64,000 nucleotides of DNA. Source: Microbacterium sp. SY138. GTDB taxonomy: Bacteria; Actinomycetota; Actinomycetes; Actinomycetales; Microbacteriaceae. This document shows, one piece after another, positions 18,211 through 26,712 of the stretch. The notes beneath the pieces were generated by a model. It did no database searches, had not been told where the DNA came from, and was given only the letters and a program-made list of their open reading frames with translations. How positions within the stretch are numbered: the first letter of the stretch is position 1; each line of letters begins with the position of its first letter. The stretch spans positions 2,046,001-2,110,000 of the forward strand of contig NZ_CP155793.1 in assembly GCF_039729145.1 (NCBI RefSeq), written 5' to 3'. Position numbers and translations under genes: made by a program.

Positions 18211-18546
18211 TCACGCGCTGGGCATCGTGAGGCTCAGCGCGATCAGACTCATCCAGAACACCGCGACGACGCCGAGTCCGGCGAGGAACACGAGCGCCAG
18301 TTCGCCGACACGGCGCCGCCGGCCGATCACATAGGCGAAGACGAACACGATCGCGGGGAAGGCGACGCCGAACAGCAGCGTCGCCCACCCGCCGCCACTC
18401 AGTCCGGTCTGGGCCATCGTGATGAGGTGCGCGACGGCATTCCAGACCGCGTAGGCGTAGAAGAGTCCTGCCAGGCCGATGACGAGCCCGACGAGCCAAC
18501 GCGGAGAATCCGCGGATACCTGCGCTTCGTTCGACGACGTGGTCAT
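18211..18546 (-). CDS. Small membrane protein of unknown function (3 TM)
   Basis: 111 residues. After a hydrophilic N-terminus come three hydrophobic stretches (LVGLVIGLAGLFYAYAVWNAV, GWATLLFGVAFPAIVFVFAYVI, ELALVFLAGLGVVAVFWMSLIALSL), with GRRRRVGE as a cytoplasmic loop between the second and third. The ATG overlaps the previous gene's stop (ATGA), so the two are translated together. I do not recognise the family. Proteins of this shape occur near serA and the ilv genes in related genomes, and nothing here defines a role. Confidence 0.75.
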   Translation of the reverse strand: MTTSSNEAQVSADSPRWLVGLVIGLAGLFYAYAVWNAVAHLITMAQTGLSGGGWATLLFGVAFPAIVFVFAYVIGRRRRVGELALVFLAGLGVVAVFWMSLIALSLTMPSA

Positions 18547-19007
18547 GATCCGATCACCCCCACGGTGACGAAGGGCCAGGGGACGAGGAGCACGACCCCC
18601 GCGAACAGCACCGCGACGCGGATCCAGGCCGCACTCCCCCGTGTGAGCACCCAGGTCGCCAGGAACCACAGCGCGGGCGCAGCGATCGCGAGGAAGAACC
18701 ACGGCAGGAACATCACGTCGGAGACGAGGAAGGATGCCAGCGGCTGCAACCGGAGCCCTCCGACGATCCAGCCGATTGTGTAGAGGAGGTAGACGCCGCC
18801 GACGACACCGACGAGCAGCAGCATCGGGGTGCTCAGCCCCGAGGGCTCGTCGTCGGTCGCCGGTGTGACGGTGCCGTCGTCCTCGATCGTCCCGACGTCG
18901 TCGCTGCCCTTGCCGACGGCGTTCCAGCCGTGCGGAAGCGCGCGATCCTTCGGTGTCGAGGCCTCGTCGCCGTCCCAGCTGAGCGCGTCGTCGGAATCGG
19001 AAGTCAT
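18543..19007 (-). CDS. Membrane protein of unknown function
   Basis: 154 residues: an acidic cytoplasmic N-terminus (about 1-60, MTSDSDDALSWDGDEAST) followed by three hydrophobic segments (LLLVGVVGGVYLLYTIGWIVGGL, SDVMFLPWFFLAIAAPALWFLATWVL, IRVAVLFAGVVLLVPWPFVTVGVI). Database entries of this type are sometimes labelled DNA polymerase III gamma/tau because of the charged N-terminus; nothing here supports that. The ATG at 19007 has TACGCT 6 nt upstream (leaderless pattern). It is coupled to the downstream 111-residue gene and divergent from a third membrane protein. Confidence 0.75.
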   Translation of the reverse strand: MTSDSDDALSWDGDEASTPKDRALPHGWNAVGKGSDDVGTIEDDGTVTPATDDEPSGLSTPMLLLVGVVGGVYLLYTIGWIVGGLRLQPLASFLVSDVMFLPWFFLAIAAPALWFLATWVLTRGSAAWIRVAVLFAGVVLLVPWPFVTVGVIGS

Positions 19008-19013
19008 GTCCCC

Positions 19014-19019
19014 AGCGTA
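19014..19019 (-). promoter_or_regulatory. Putative -10 box of the 18543-19007 gene
   Basis: TACGCT on the minus strand, then GGGGAC and the ATG at 19007. The GGGGA could act as a weak ribosome site, so leaderless translation is not the only option. Confidence 0.4.
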
Positions 19020-19090
19020 GGACACCCGGTCCACTAGGATCGGGGTTGCCTTGAGCCGGAACGGCGGGCACCGGAGGGGAAGGGAACACC

Positions 19091-20044
19091 GTGGCTGCGA
19101 GCGAGAACGCCGAGACCGGGAACAGCGACGCCCGCGTCGCCCAGTCCGCGAAGAGCACGGCGACCGAACCACCTGCCGGTTGGGTCCCCACCCCCGAAGC
19201 CAAGGCCAAGGCGACGCGCTTCCGCTGGATCGCCGCCATCCTCTGGGCTGTCGCGATCATCGGCGAAGGCGTCGGCATCTTCTGGCTCCTGCGCCAGCGT
19301 GTGTTCGTCGGCGAAGACGGCACCCTCGTCCGCAACCCCGACACCGGCCTGCTCGAGGAGCAGGGTGTCACCGCGACGTTCCCGCAGTGGGCGTTCATCA
19401 CACTCCTCGTGCTGCTCGTCGTGATCGCGGCCCTGTCCATCACCGGCTCGGTGCTGTGGAAGAAGGCCAACCGCCTCGACCCCGCGCGCAGGGCGGACAA
19501 GACGCGGTTCTTCGTGCAGAACCAGCTCGGTGCGATCGTCGCAGTCGTGGCGTTCCTCCCGCTGGTCATCCTGATCTTCCTCAACAAGGACATGGACAAG
19601 GGCCAGAAGACCACGGCTGGAATCGTCGGCGTCGTCCTCGCGGCCCTGGCCGTCTTCATCGGCGTCGACTTCGCTCCGGCGTCCGTCGAGCAGTACACGG
19701 CCGACCAGTCGGCCGTGATCCAGCTTCTGGGCAAGGACGAGGTGGTCTGGGTCGACGGCGGCAAGGTCTACCACGTCTGCGATGACGTCCCGGCGATCCA
19801 GACCGGGAGCGAGATCCGCACCGGTACGACCGCACAGGCCGTCGAGGCGGGCAAGATCCGGCTGACCCTGCAGTTCGCTTCGGAACTGCGCGCCTGCGAC
19901 CTTCCCGTCCCCGAGAACGACGAGCAGATCACCGAGGCGCTGCGATCGATCCAGGCAGGCCAGACCGACACCGTGCTCCCGGCGCCGGTGTGGGCTGATC
20001 CGGCCGAAGCCCCGATCGTGGTCGAGGAAGCTCCGGCGGAGTGA
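19091..20044 (+). CDS. Membrane protein of unknown function with soluble C-terminal domain
   Basis: 317 residues from GTG with a purine-rich leader (GGAGGGGAAGGG). It has a 40-residue Ala/Lys-rich N-terminus, then hydrophobic segments at about 45-65 (WIAAILWAVAIIGEGVGIFWLL), 100-125 (WAFITLLVLLVVIAALSITGSVL), 147-167 (GAIVAVVAFLPLVILIFL) and 178-195. A soluble C-terminal domain of about 120 residues follows, with VYHVCDDVPAIQTGSEIRTGT and ELRACDLPVPEND; two cysteines could pair outside the cell. It is divergent from the other two membrane genes. No family is recognised, and a link to serine or branched-chain metabolism is not supported. Confidence 0.8.
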   Translation: MAASENAETGNSDARVAQSAKSTATEPPAGWVPTPEAKAKATRFRWIAAILWAVAIIGEGVGIFWLLRQRVFVGEDGTLVRNPDTGLLEEQGVTATFPQWAFITLLVLLVVIAALSITGSVLWKKANRLDPARRADKTRFFVQNQLGAIVAVVAFLPLVILIFLNKDMDKGQKTTAGIVGVVLAALAVFIGVDFAPASVEQYTADQSAVIQLLGKDEVVWVDGGKVYHVCDDVPAIQTGSEIRTGTTAQAVEAGKIRLTLQFASELRACDLPVPENDEQITEALRSIQAGQTDTVLPAPVWADPAEAPIVVEEAPAE

Positions 20045-20058
20045 CGGCCCGCTCGACG

Positions 20059-20721
20059 CTACTCCGCGTCGAGCGCCTCCACCAGCCGCTGCTCGGCCGA
20101 CGACAGGTGCGCGTCGAGAAGAGCCGCTGCCCGTTCTCCGTCGCCTGAAGCGACCGCGTCGAGGATCTCGGCATGCTGCGACGCGATCACCGAGGCGTCG
20201 AGAAGCCGGCGCCCCTGCACCTGCGCCATGCACAGCCGCACTTCGTCGAGCACGCTGCGGTACATGCGCCCGGTGCGTTCGCTGTCGAGTGCATCGATGA
20301 TGGCGGTGTGGAACCGCAGGTCGGGGTCCACGGTCGCCGGATCGGGACCCGGGGGCATCGCGAGGATCTCCGCGTTCGCATCGCGCGCCGCGCGCGGCAC
20401 GGCGCTGGTCTTCGCGAGCTCGCGCAGCGCCGCGCTCTCGAGTCGGGCCCTGGTGCGGTAGACGTCACGCACTGTCGCGGGGTCGATCCCGACCACACGA
20501 GCGCTCCGATGCGCGGTGCGCACGAGCAGGCCACTGGCGACGAGCTGTTCGATCGCCGCTTTCGCGCTGGGACGCGCAACTCCGAAGGTCTGCGATACGG
20601 CCGCTTCCGTGATCGGATCCCCCGAGCGGATCTCGCCGCCGAGGATACGACCGCGCAGCTGTGCGGTGACGGCATCCACGACGCCGACGATCCCCAGCGG
20701 TGCGTCCGAAGTGGTGGTCAT
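20059..20721 (-). CDS. FadR-subfamily GntR regulator of the adjacent dehydrogenase
   Basis: 220 residues: winged-helix GntR domain (about 12-75, ILGGEIRSGDPITEAAVSQTFGVARPSAKAAIEQLVASGLLVR) and FCD ligand domain with helical metal-binding pattern (DLRFHTAIIDAL, QHAEILDAVASGD). FCD regulators often sense lactate, glycolate, gluconate or other 2-hydroxy and dicarboxylic acids. The ATG at 20721 is preferred over 20748 because TAGGCT ends 7 nt before it. The divergent dehydrogenase and the perfect FadR-type palindrome between them make autorepression and substrate induction likely. Confidence 0.9.
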   Translation of the reverse strand: MTTTSDAPLGIVGVVDAVTAQLRGRILGGEIRSGDPITEAAVSQTFGVARPSAKAAIEQLVASGLLVRTAHRSARVVGIDPATVRDVYRTRARLESAALRELAKTSAVPRAARDANAEILAMPPGPDPATVDPDLRFHTAIIDALDSERTGRMYRSVLDEVRLCMAQVQGRRLLDASVIASQHAEILDAVASGDGERAAALLDAHLSSAEQRLVEALDAE

Positions 20722-20728
20722 GCGGGTC

Positions 20729-20734
20729 AGCCTA
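20729..20734 (-). promoter_or_regulatory. Putative -10 box of the FadR-type regulator
   Basis: TAGGCT on the minus strand, 7 nt before the ATG at 20721. It supports that start over the in-frame ATG at 20748. Confidence 0.45.
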
Positions 20735-20759
20735 TCGAAGAGCCGCATGCTCGGTACAC

Positions 20760-20770
20760 TTGTCTGACAA
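20760..20770. promoter_or_regulatory. FadR-type operator
   Basis: TTGTCTGACAA is a perfect palindrome and fits the FadR-subfamily consensus T-N-G-T-N3-A-C-N-A. It lies 37 bp before the dehydrogenase GTG and 38 bp before the regulator ATG, where it can cover both promoters. Confidence 0.75.
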
Positions 20771-20807
20771 TCTTGTTGATCACCTTCCGACGGAGCAGAG
20801 GAGCACC

Positions 20808-23642
20808 GTGCCGACCACCCTCGCCGAACCGCTGGACCCCGCCCTGCTGGGCTCCGCGACTCAGGTCCATTCGCGCTCCATCGACCGCTTCGCCCGCGCC
20901 CACGACGCCTCCCACTACCTGCTGATCCCGGATGCGGTGCTCTCCCCCGCAGATGCCGAAGGGGTGGCACGCGCCTTCGGAGCCGTTCGCGCCGCCGGCC
21001 GCACGATGACGTTCCGCTCCGGGGGCACCAGCCTCTCCGGGCAGAGCGTGAGCGGGGACATCCTCGTCGACACCCGCAGCAGCTTCCGCGAGATCCGCGT
21101 GGAAGACGACGGCGCGACCGTGCGCGTCGGCCCCGGCGCCACCGTGCGCCAGGTCAACACCAGACTCACGCGCTATCGCCGCAAGCTCGGCCCCGACCCC
21201 GCCAGCGAGATCGCCTGCACGATCGGCGGAGTCGTCGCGAACAACTCCAGCGGAATGGCCTGCGGCATCACCGAGAACTCGTACCGGACGATCGAGTCGA
21301 TGACGATCGTGCTCCCGAGCGGAACGATCCTCGACACCGGCCGTCCGGATGCGAATGAGCTGCTGCACGCCGCGGAACCCGCGATCGCCGAGGGCCTGCT
21401 CGATCTGCGGGCACGTCTGCTCGCAACCCCCGAGCGCGTCGCCTTCCTGCGCCAGCAGTTCTCCATGAAGAACACCATGGGTTACGGGCTGAACGCGCTC
21501 CTCGACTTCGATGACCCCGTGCGCATCCTGGAGCACCTCATCATCGGCTCCGAGGGCACACTCGCCTTCGTTGCCGAGGCCCGCTTCCGCACGATCGAGG
21601 TGCGCCCGTCGATCGCGACAGGGCTGCTCGTGTTCGAGACGCTGTCCGCCGCGATGACGGCACTTCCCGACCTCACCCGACTCGGACTCGCCACCATCGA
21701 GCTCATGGATGCCGCCTCCCTCCGTGTCGCGCAGGGGTTGAGCGACGTCCCGGCATCGATCGCGGAGATCGAGGTGCAGGGGCACGCCGCTCTCCTGGTG
21801 GAGGTGCACGCCTCCGACGACGATGCGCTCAGGGAGGCGAGTGCGACGGCACAGGCGCATTTCGAGGTACTGCCGCTCGCCGTGGCACCGCGCCTCACCA
21901 CGGACTCCGGAGAACGCGCTTCACTGTGGCACGTGCGCAAAGGTCTCTACACCGCGGTCGCCGGCGCCCGCCCCTCGGGAACGACGGCTCTCCTCGAGGA
22001 CATCGTGGTGCCGGTGCCGCGTCTTCTCCACACGTGCGAGCGACTCATCGAGCTGTTCGCCGCGCACGGGTACGAGGGCTCGGTGATCTTCGGGCACGCC
22101 AAGGACGGCAACGTCCACTTCCTCCTCAACGAGCGTTTCGACGATGCCGACAGCGTCGCGCGCTATCGGCGCTTCACCGATGATCTGGTGGACCTCGTGC
22201 TGTCCCAGCAGGGATCGCTGAAGGCCGAGCACGGGACCGGGCGCATCATGGCGCCGTTCGTACGCCGCCAGTACGGTGACGAGCTCACCGACATGATGTG
22301 GGAGATCAAGGGCCTCCTCGACCCCGACGGCATCCTGAATCCGGGGGTGGTCCTCTCCGACGACCCGGACTCCTACCTGCATGACCTCAAGCGGGTGCCG
22401 ACGGTCGAGCGCGAGGTCGACCGCTGCGTCGAATGCGGGTACTGCGAACCGACCTGTCCGAGCAAGAGCATCACCCTCACGCCTCGACAGCGCATCGTGA
22501 TCCGCCGCGACATGGCGTGGGCCGAGGAGCAGGGCGACACCGAGCTGCTGCGCGACCTGCAGAAGGACTACGACTACGACGGCGTCCAGACGTGTGCGGT
22601 CGACGGCATGTGCGGCGTGGCCTGTCCGGTCGACATCAACACCGGCGACCTCGTGCGTCGGCTTCGTGCGGAGCAGTCGAACGCGATCGAAGGCGCGGTG
22701 TGGGGCGTGGCCGCGAAGCACTGGGGCACGGTCGCCCGGGCCGGAGGGGTCGCGCTCACCGTCGCCGATGCCCTCCCCGCTCCGCTCGTGCGCGGCGTCA
22801 CCCATCTCGGCCGCGCGGTCCTCGGCACCGACACCGTGCCCCTCTACGACGGCGGGCTCCCCCACGGCGGCTCGAAGCCCCCGCGCCCGGAGTCGCCGAC
22901 CGATGCGCAGGCCGTCTTCTTCGGCGCCTGCATCGGGACGATGTTCGGTGCGGAGGGCGAGGGCGAGGGATCTCGGGATGCCCTGCGTGCACTGCTCGAC
23001 CGGGCGGGGATCCCCGTCGTGATCCCCGAGGAGAACGGCGGACTCTGCTGCGGCACACCGTGGAAGTCGAAGGGCCATCTCGACGGATACGCACGCATGT
23101 CGAACCGGGTCCTGGAGTCGTTGTGGGTCGCGAGCCGGCACGGCGAGCTTCCCGTGGTGTGCGATGCGGCGTCCTGCACCGAGGGCCTGGACGTGATGCT
23201 CGCACAGTCGGTCGCGAAGAACCCCCGGTACGCCGGGCTGCGTATCGAGGACGCCACGACCTTCGTGTCCCGCGAGGTGCTGCCGAAGCTGACCGTCACG
23301 GCGAAGCTGCCCACCATCGCGGTGCATCCGACCTGTTCCACGACGGCGCTCGGGGCGACCGGGGCGCTGACCACGATCGCCGAAGCCGTCGCCGACGACG
23401 TGTTCGTCCCCGAGGGGTGGGGCTGCTGCGCCTTCGCCGGGGACCGCGGCATGCTGCACCCCGAGCTCACGGCCAGCGCGACCGCTCAGGAGTCGGCGGA
23501 GATCGCGGAGGCCGAGAGCACGCGCGGCGACTTCGATGCGTTCGTGTCGGCCAACCGCACCTGCGAGATCGGGATGACACGTGCCACAGGGCGACCGTAT
23601 CGGCATGTGATCGAGGTGCTCGAGGAGCTCACCCGCCCCTGA
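20808..23642 (+). CDS. FAD-linked, 4Fe-4S D-2-hydroxyacid dehydrogenase (Dld/GlcD-GlcF-like fusion)
   Basis: 944 residues from GTG with AGAGGAG 4-5 nt upstream. In order: a PCMH-type FAD domain (about 30-270, FRSGGTSLSGQSVSGDILVDT, IGGVVANNSSGMACG), an FAD-oxidase C-terminal domain (to about 530, GHAKDGNVHFLL, AEHGTGRIMAPFV), two 4Fe-4S motifs (CVECGYCEPTCP near 540 and CAVDGMCGVACPVD near 596), and a cysteine-rich CCG domain (CCGTPWK near 747, CCAFAGDRG near 872). This is a GlcD plus GlcF fusion like actinobacterial D-lactate dehydrogenases, passing electrons to the respiratory chain at the membrane. The neighbouring FCD regulator fits a D-lactate or similar substrate; the exact acid is inferred. 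Confidence 0.9.
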   Translation: MPTTLAEPLDPALLGSATQVHSRSIDRFARAHDASHYLLIPDAVLSPADAEGVARAFGAVRAAGRTMTFRSGGTSLSGQSVSGDILVDTRSSFREIRVEDDGATVRVGPGATVRQVNTRLTRYRRKLGPDPASEIACTIGGVVANNSSGMACGITENSYRTIESMTIVLPSGTILDTGRPDANELLHAAEPAIAEGLLDLRARLLATPERVAFLRQQFSMKNTMGYGLNALLDFDDPVRILEHLIIGSEGTLAFVAEARFRTIEVRPSIATGLLVFETLSAAMTALPDLTRLGLATIELMDAASLRVAQGLSDVPASIAEIEVQGHAALLVEVHASDDDALREASATAQAHFEVLPLAVAPRLTTDSGERASLWHVRKGLYTAVAGARPSGTTALLEDIVVPVPRLLHTCERLIELFAAHGYEGSVIFGHAKDGNVHFLLNERFDDADSVARYRRFTDDLVDLVLSQQGSLKAEHGTGRIMAPFVRRQYGDELTDMMWEIKGLLDPDGILNPGVVLSDDPDSYLHDLKRVPTVEREVDRCVECGYCEPTCPSKSITLTPRQRIVIRRDMAWAEEQGDTELLRDLQKDYDYDGVQTCAVDGMCGVACPVDINTGDLVRRLRAEQSNAIEGAVWGVAAKHWGTVARAGGVALTVADALPAPLVRGVTHLGRAVLGTDTVPLYDGGLPHGGSKPPRPESPTDAQAVFFGACIGTMFGAEGEGEGSRDALRALLDRAGIPVVIPEENGGLCCGTPWKSKGHLDGYARMSNRVLESLWVASRHGELPVVCDAASCTEGLDVMLAQSVAKNPRYAGLRIEDATTFVSREVLPKLTVTAKLPTIAVHPTCSTTALGATGALTTIAEAVADDVFVPEGWGCCAFAGDRGMLHPELTASATAQESAEIAEAESTRGDFDAFVSANRTCEIGMTRATGRPYRHVIEVLEELTRP

Positions 23643-23657
23643 GCGCGGGCGCACACA

Positions 23658-23696
23658 GCGAGGGCCCTCCCGACTCGTGGTCGGGCGGGCCCTCGC
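23658..23696. terminator. Bidirectional terminator between the dehydrogenase and fucosidase operons
   Basis: GCGAGGGCCC (23658-23667) pairs with GGGCCCTCGC (23687-23696), and an inner CCCGA/TCGGG stem extends the structure. It lies between convergent genes and can stop both. Confidence 0.75.
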
Positions 23697-23717
23697 CTCG
23701 TCGCGATCTGATCCGTC

Positions 23718-25058
23718 TCAGCCTGCGGACAGGACCGCGACAGCCTCTTCGCGCAGACCGGCCGGGATCACGACGACCGCGCTGTCCTGCGCCGACCGCT
23801 CGGCGACGGACCCGTCCGACCAGCGCAGATCGCGCGTGCGCAGTTCATCGGGCAACCCGATCGTGCCGACGCTCGGGTCGAGCGCGTGCACGTGCACCGT
23901 CGCCCCTGTGGTCGTGTAGCGACGCGGAGCGCCGCTCCGCTCCCCCATCCGGATCCACGGTCGTGTGCCGTAGATCGCGTGCCCGTTCGCCTGCAGCCAC
24001 GCACCCAGCTCGCGCATCGCGCTCCGCTGCAGTTCCGGGATCGAGCCGTCGGCCGCAGGGCCCACGTTGATCAGCAGATTGCCGTTCTTGGCCACGACGT
24101 CGACGAGCAGGCGGATGAGCGCCGCACCGGACAGCGAGTGCCGCTCGTCCTCCGCCTGGTTGAAACCGAACGAGTAGCCGAGGCCGCGGGTCGACTCCCA
24201 TGGCTCCGGGATGATCTCGGGGATGTCCGTGTATTCGCGGGTGAGGAAGCCGTGGTACGGCACACCCCAGCGGTCGTTGACGACACCATCCGGTACGGCA
24301 TCGAAGTACCGCTCCAGGAGCGCGGCGACCGCGTAATCGTCACGCCCCTTGCCACCGTCCGGCCACTCGATGTCGTTCCAGAGCACGTCGGGCGAGAAGC
24401 GCGCCACGAGCTCGTCGAGCTGTGCGGCGGAGTAGCGGGCGAAGTGCGCGTCGTTGCGACGGAACCGGAACAGATCGGTGTCCGATTCGATCGCCGGGAA
24501 GTCGCTCACATGCCAGTCGAGCGCGCCCGAGTAGTAGACGCCGAACTTCGCACCCGCCCGGCGGGTGGCATCGTGGAACTCGGAGATCAGGTCACGGCGC
24601 GGACCACGAGCCACCGCGTTGAAGCCGGTCGTCGCGGTGTCCCACAGACAGAACCCCTCGTGGTGCTTCGTCGTGGGGATGATGTACCGGGCTCCCGCGC
24701 CGACGAGCTCGCCCACGAAGGCGTCCGCGTCGAACGCCGAGGCATCCCACCGATCGGCGAGGTCCTCGTACGAGGTGCCCGGCCCGAACAGCTGCTGGTG
24801 CCGCTCCCACGTGGGGCTGCCGGCGATGCGCACGGTGTTGCCGTACCACTCGGCGTACTGGTGCCAGGCGTACGCGTCCTCGGTCGGGATGTTCACGCCC
24901 TCGCCGTGCTGCACGGCCCACGCCGGCACCGAGTAGAGACCCCAGTGCACGAAGAAGCCGAGCTTCGCGTCGCGGTACCAGTCGGGCACACCCTGCGTGG
25001 GGTACGTCGGAGCGTCCGCGCCGAGGTCCGGTCCGGTGCGCTTCTCGAAGTTCATCAT
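23718..25058 (-). CDS. Alpha-L-fucosidase, GH29 (operon copy)
   Basis: 446 residues. GH29 markers: DWYRDAKLGFFVHWGLYSVPAWA near the N-terminus, TTKHHEGFCLWDT (129-141), WHVSDF, and the nucleophile motif SPDVLWNDIEWP with D229. A C-terminal beta domain follows from about 350. There is no signal peptide, so it acts in the cytoplasm on oligosaccharides imported by the upstream ABC transporter, releasing L-fucose or a related residue. It is the last gene of the six-gene operon and its ATG overlaps the M81 gene stop. The acid/base residue varies in GH29 and is not assigned. Confidence 0.93.
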   Translation of the reverse strand: MMNFEKRTGPDLGADAPTYPTQGVPDWYRDAKLGFFVHWGLYSVPAWAVQHGEGVNIPTEDAYAWHQYAEWYGNTVRIAGSPTWERHQQLFGPGTSYEDLADRWDASAFDADAFVGELVGAGARYIIPTTKHHEGFCLWDTATTGFNAVARGPRRDLISEFHDATRRAGAKFGVYYSGALDWHVSDFPAIESDTDLFRFRRNDAHFARYSAAQLDELVARFSPDVLWNDIEWPDGGKGRDDYAVAALLERYFDAVPDGVVNDRWGVPYHGFLTREYTDIPEIIPEPWESTRGLGYSFGFNQAEDERHSLSGAALIRLLVDVVAKNGNLLINVGPAADGSIPELQRSAMRELGAWLQANGHAIYGTRPWIRMGERSGAPRRYTTTGATVHVHALDPSVGTIGLPDELRTRDLRWSDGSVAERSAQDSAVVVIPAGLREEAVAVLSAG

Positions 25059-26632
25059 GCGCTCTGCTCCTCAGAGGTTCCGCGACGGACGACGACCGCG
25101 GTGAGATCGGGATTCCCGTTCGGGTCGAAGGGGTAGACGCCGGGCCGCAGGCGGTGGTGGCCCAGACGCAGCAGGTCCTGATCGACACCTCCGGGCGTCA
25201 ACGCGAGGGTCCAGCCCGCGGCGAGCTCGTACAGCTCCGGCTCGAGGTAGCCGATCTTCACCACGACGATGTCGGCGCTCGTGGGCTCGAGCCCAAGCAT
25301 CCGGAAATCCGAGAGGTGGTGGAACGGCTTGCGGCGCTCGGTGATGATGGCGTGCAGCCCGCCCACTGCGATCACGACCTGCGTGCCCGCATCGGGATCC
25401 CCGTCGGTGATGGAGAACACGGTCCCGGTGATCGGCACGGGGCCGTGCGGGCCTGCGTCGACCCCTGCGCCGGCGTCGAGGGTGACGGTGGCGCCGACAC
25501 CGGCGGCCGCTGCCTGGGTGACGGCCACGGGATCGAAGATCGAGGCGACCAGAGTGGTGCGGCTGCCGTCGGTCAGCTCCGCACGCTGCAGCAGGTGCGC
25601 GAGCGTCCAGGTCACGTCGCCCGCACCACCGGCGGTCGGGTTGTCGCCCGAGTCCGAGATCAGGTACGGATGCGGCGCTCCCGGGGCGAGCGCCTTCTCG
25701 AGCGCCTCATCGAGGGATCCGGTCTCGGCCACGAAGACGAAGTCCTCGCGGGCGTCCCAGAACATCCGTGCCACGCGCTCGGCCTCGCGCGCGATCAGCT
25801 CCTCGTCGTCGCCGGTGACCACGACGTACGCCTGGCACCGCGGCTCATCCGCCCAGGCATAGCCGATCCACACCGAGGCGTCGACGACGCCGGGAAGCGC
25901 TTCGATCTCGGGCAGCTGCGCGTAGATGCTGCGCGCCGGCTCCAGGCGGGTGCTGGTCTTCTCCCCGGGCAGCAGCACCGGGACCGGCACCCACGCCGTG
26001 AACGGGCGCCGACGCAGCGGGTCGGTGCCGTGCGGCCCCCGCAGTCGCGAGAGCAGGTTCCACACCGCCCGCTCCTTGGTGTTCATCCAGTCCTCGTGCG
26101 GCGCCATCCGGTAGCAGGTCAGCAGATCGACCGCGTCGCGCAGCACCTCCGAGACGTTGCCGTGCAGATCCATCGAGGTCGACACCAGCGTGTCGGGGCC
26201 GAGGGCCGCGCGCACCGCGAGAGCGAGATCCCCCTCGGCGTCCTCCATGCCGACGACGCTCATGGCGCCGTGGATGTCGAAGAAGAAGCCGTCGAAGGGC
26301 CCCCGCGTGCGGATGCCCTCCACGATCGCATCCTTCATCCGGTGGTAGGTCTCCGGAGCCACGGCTCCGCCCGGCAGGGAGCGTCCGTGTGTGAGCGGTA
26401 CCCACTCCGCGGCGGCTTCGAGCTCGCGCCCGTCCTGGAGGAAGGGATAGTACGAGCGCAGGGCCTCTCCAGTGCGGACCGTGAAGGCCTCGTCACCGGA
26501 GATATGAGGGGAGAACGTGCTCGACTCGATCGAGATCCCGGCGATGCCGATGCGGGGTCTCGGGAGCCCGCCGTCTGCGACGGAAGGAAGGGAACCCATC
26601 CAGATCTCGTGGGCTTCGGGACGTGCAGTCAC
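25055..26632 (-). CDS. M81-family metallopeptidase (MlrC-like)
   Basis: 525 residues from a GTG with AAGGAG 8-9 nt upstream. M81/MlrC features: IGIAGISIESSTFSPH, FDGFFFDIHGAMSVVG, VSTSMDLHGNVSE, CYRMAPHEDWMNTKERA in the N-terminal DUF1485 half, with metal-ligand Asp/His residues; the MlrC C-terminal half starts around 290 and includes DSGDNPTAGGAGDVT. MlrC cleaves linearised microcystin, but most family members have unknown substrates and lie beside ABC transporters. Its position inside a fucosidase operon suggests hydrolysis of an amide-bearing glycan or glycopeptide part. That role is inference. Confidence 0.88.
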   Translation of the reverse strand: MTARPEAHEIWMGSLPSVADGGLPRPRIGIAGISIESSTFSPHISGDEAFTVRTGEALRSYYPFLQDGRELEAAAEWVPLTHGRSLPGGAVAPETYHRMKDAIVEGIRTRGPFDGFFFDIHGAMSVVGMEDAEGDLALAVRAALGPDTLVSTSMDLHGNVSEVLRDAVDLLTCYRMAPHEDWMNTKERAVWNLLSRLRGPHGTDPLRRRPFTAWVPVPVLLPGEKTSTRLEPARSIYAQLPEIEALPGVVDASVWIGYAWADEPRCQAYVVVTGDDEELIAREAERVARMFWDAREDFVFVAETGSLDEALEKALAPGAPHPYLISDSGDNPTAGGAGDVTWTLAHLLQRAELTDGSRTTLVASIFDPVAVTQAAAAGVGATVTLDAGAGVDAGPHGPVPITGTVFSITDGDPDAGTQVVIAVGGLHAIITERRKPFHHLSDFRMLGLEPTSADIVVVKIGYLEPELYELAAGWTLALTPGGVDQDLLRLGHHRLRPGVYPFDPNGNPDLTAVVVRRGTSEEQSA

Positions 26633-26712
26633 GTGGTGTGCTCCTTGTCGGGGCTCGTCGGGTGGACTCATCGGGCGTTCGGGGCTCATCGGGTGGTCGG
26701 TGCGAACCGGGA

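Noticed and set aside
18543..19007. DNA polymerase III gamma/tau label for the membrane protein
   Set aside because: There is no AAA+ domain, Walker motif or tau-like region, only an acidic tail and three hydrophobic segments.
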